Assembly: GCF_008831285.2 (NCBI RefSeq) | Contig: NC_045140.1 | Span: forward strand, 5,373,528 to 5,437,527 | DNA length: 64,000 bases | Direction of reading: 5' to 3' | DNA from: Nymphaea colorata | Taxonomy: Eukaryota > Streptophyta > Magnoliopsida > Nymphaeales > Nymphaeaceae | Shown: positions 63,621 to 64,000 of the stretch, piece by piece | Numbering within the stretch: position 1 is the stretch's first letter | Layout of the letters: each line of letters begins with the position of its first letter | Position numbers and translations under genes: made by a program | Notes under the pieces: model-generated | Seen by the model: the letters and a program-made list of their open reading frames with translations, nothing else | Database searches by the model: none | Told to the model about the DNA's origin: nothing

Positions 63621-64000
63621 TTTTATATTCTAAAAAGATAAAAATGATAAAATAAAAAAAAACATTAAATTAATAATTCCGCTAACAATGGGAAGGGGAA
63701 GGACCCGACGGCCCTTCCTCCTCTTCCCCACCTGGGAAAATGAGGGACCCGAAAGTCCCTCCCTCTCTCCTTTGCCTTAGGACGAGGAAGGCTCCCTTGG
63801 AACTTCCACGAGTAAGGCAAAACAACAAAATCCCTAAATAGGGAAATCAGCAAATTAAAAAATAAAAAACATATTGCACATAGCATTGAAGAAGAGGATC
63901 AAGATCGACGGATTAACCGTCTAATATTCAAACAAAAACATCCCCAAATTGGAAAATCCAAAAAAAAAAAAAAAAAAACCAAATGAAGAACATGAAACCC

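Larger units (their letters stand above)
59794..64000. other. Coilin intron 6 (open at window end), repeat debris
   Basis: No further coilin exon was recognised. It contains CA and CT-rich tracts (60880-61260) with a partial duplication of the CT-rich string around 61080-61180. It also holds a small TIR-type element (61857-62200), a GC-rich block with GGCCCA/CCCGGC motifs (61590-61760 and 62690-62820) and a second element end at 63533. The open frames in this stretch look non-coding. Confidence 0.5.

Overview
This is a plant nuclear genome window. It has low GC, spliced genes with GT-AG introns, many CT and AT microsatellites, a nuclear copy of chloroplast DNA, and plant transposon families (CACTA, hAT-like, tRNA-derived SINEs, Ty3/gypsy chromovirus). 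The five host genes are plant orthologues. They support an angiosperm, but I cannot name the species from this sequence. I assembled the exons by eye from reading frame, splice sites and remembered family sequences.

Layout: (1) 60-5506, minus strand: a decayed CACTA transposase, split by about 2.9 kb of unrelated DNA that holds a CT microsatellite, exon-like plus-strand pieces and a minisatellite. (2) 5.5-11.9 kb: repeat-rich intergenic DNA with a small CACTA-like element and two tandem copies of a tRNA-like (SINE-like) repeat. (3) 12441-15238, plus strand: a bHLH transcription factor of the LRL (bHLH66/69/82) group, in seven coding exons, with one GC-AG intron next to a 65-nt CT tract. (4) 16583-16963, minus strand: a plastid insert with psbF and psbE. 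A MITE-like repeat follows it, then a 1.56 kb terminal-inverted-repeat element (17592-19152) with an unrecognised coding-like relic. (5) 25145-26369, minus strand: GDP-L-fucose synthase (GER type), two coding exons. (6) 30135-35722, minus strand: a Golgi putative methyltransferase of the QUA2/PMT family, closest to PMT9, seven exons. (7) 39000-46580, minus strand: coatomer subunit epsilon, seven exons with one 3.8 kb intron. (8) 47.0-50.9 kb: intergenic DNA with two opposed copies of one SINE family, a 182-bp hAT MITE with an 8-bp target duplication, and tandem repeats. (9) 51148-59793 and beyond, plus strand: the 5' part of coilin (six exons, 268 codons). Its introns are filled with transposon debris, and the 3' end lies outside the window.

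The genes do not form an operon or pathway cluster. GDP-L-fucose synthase, the PMT9-like enzyme and epsilon-COP all touch Golgi and cell-wall metabolism (nucleotide sugar supply, wall polysaccharide methylation, COPI traffic), but I read their adjacency as chance. I found no undescribed defence or biosynthetic system. The most informative oddities are the mobile-element structures, the GC-AG intron and the nuclear plastid insert.
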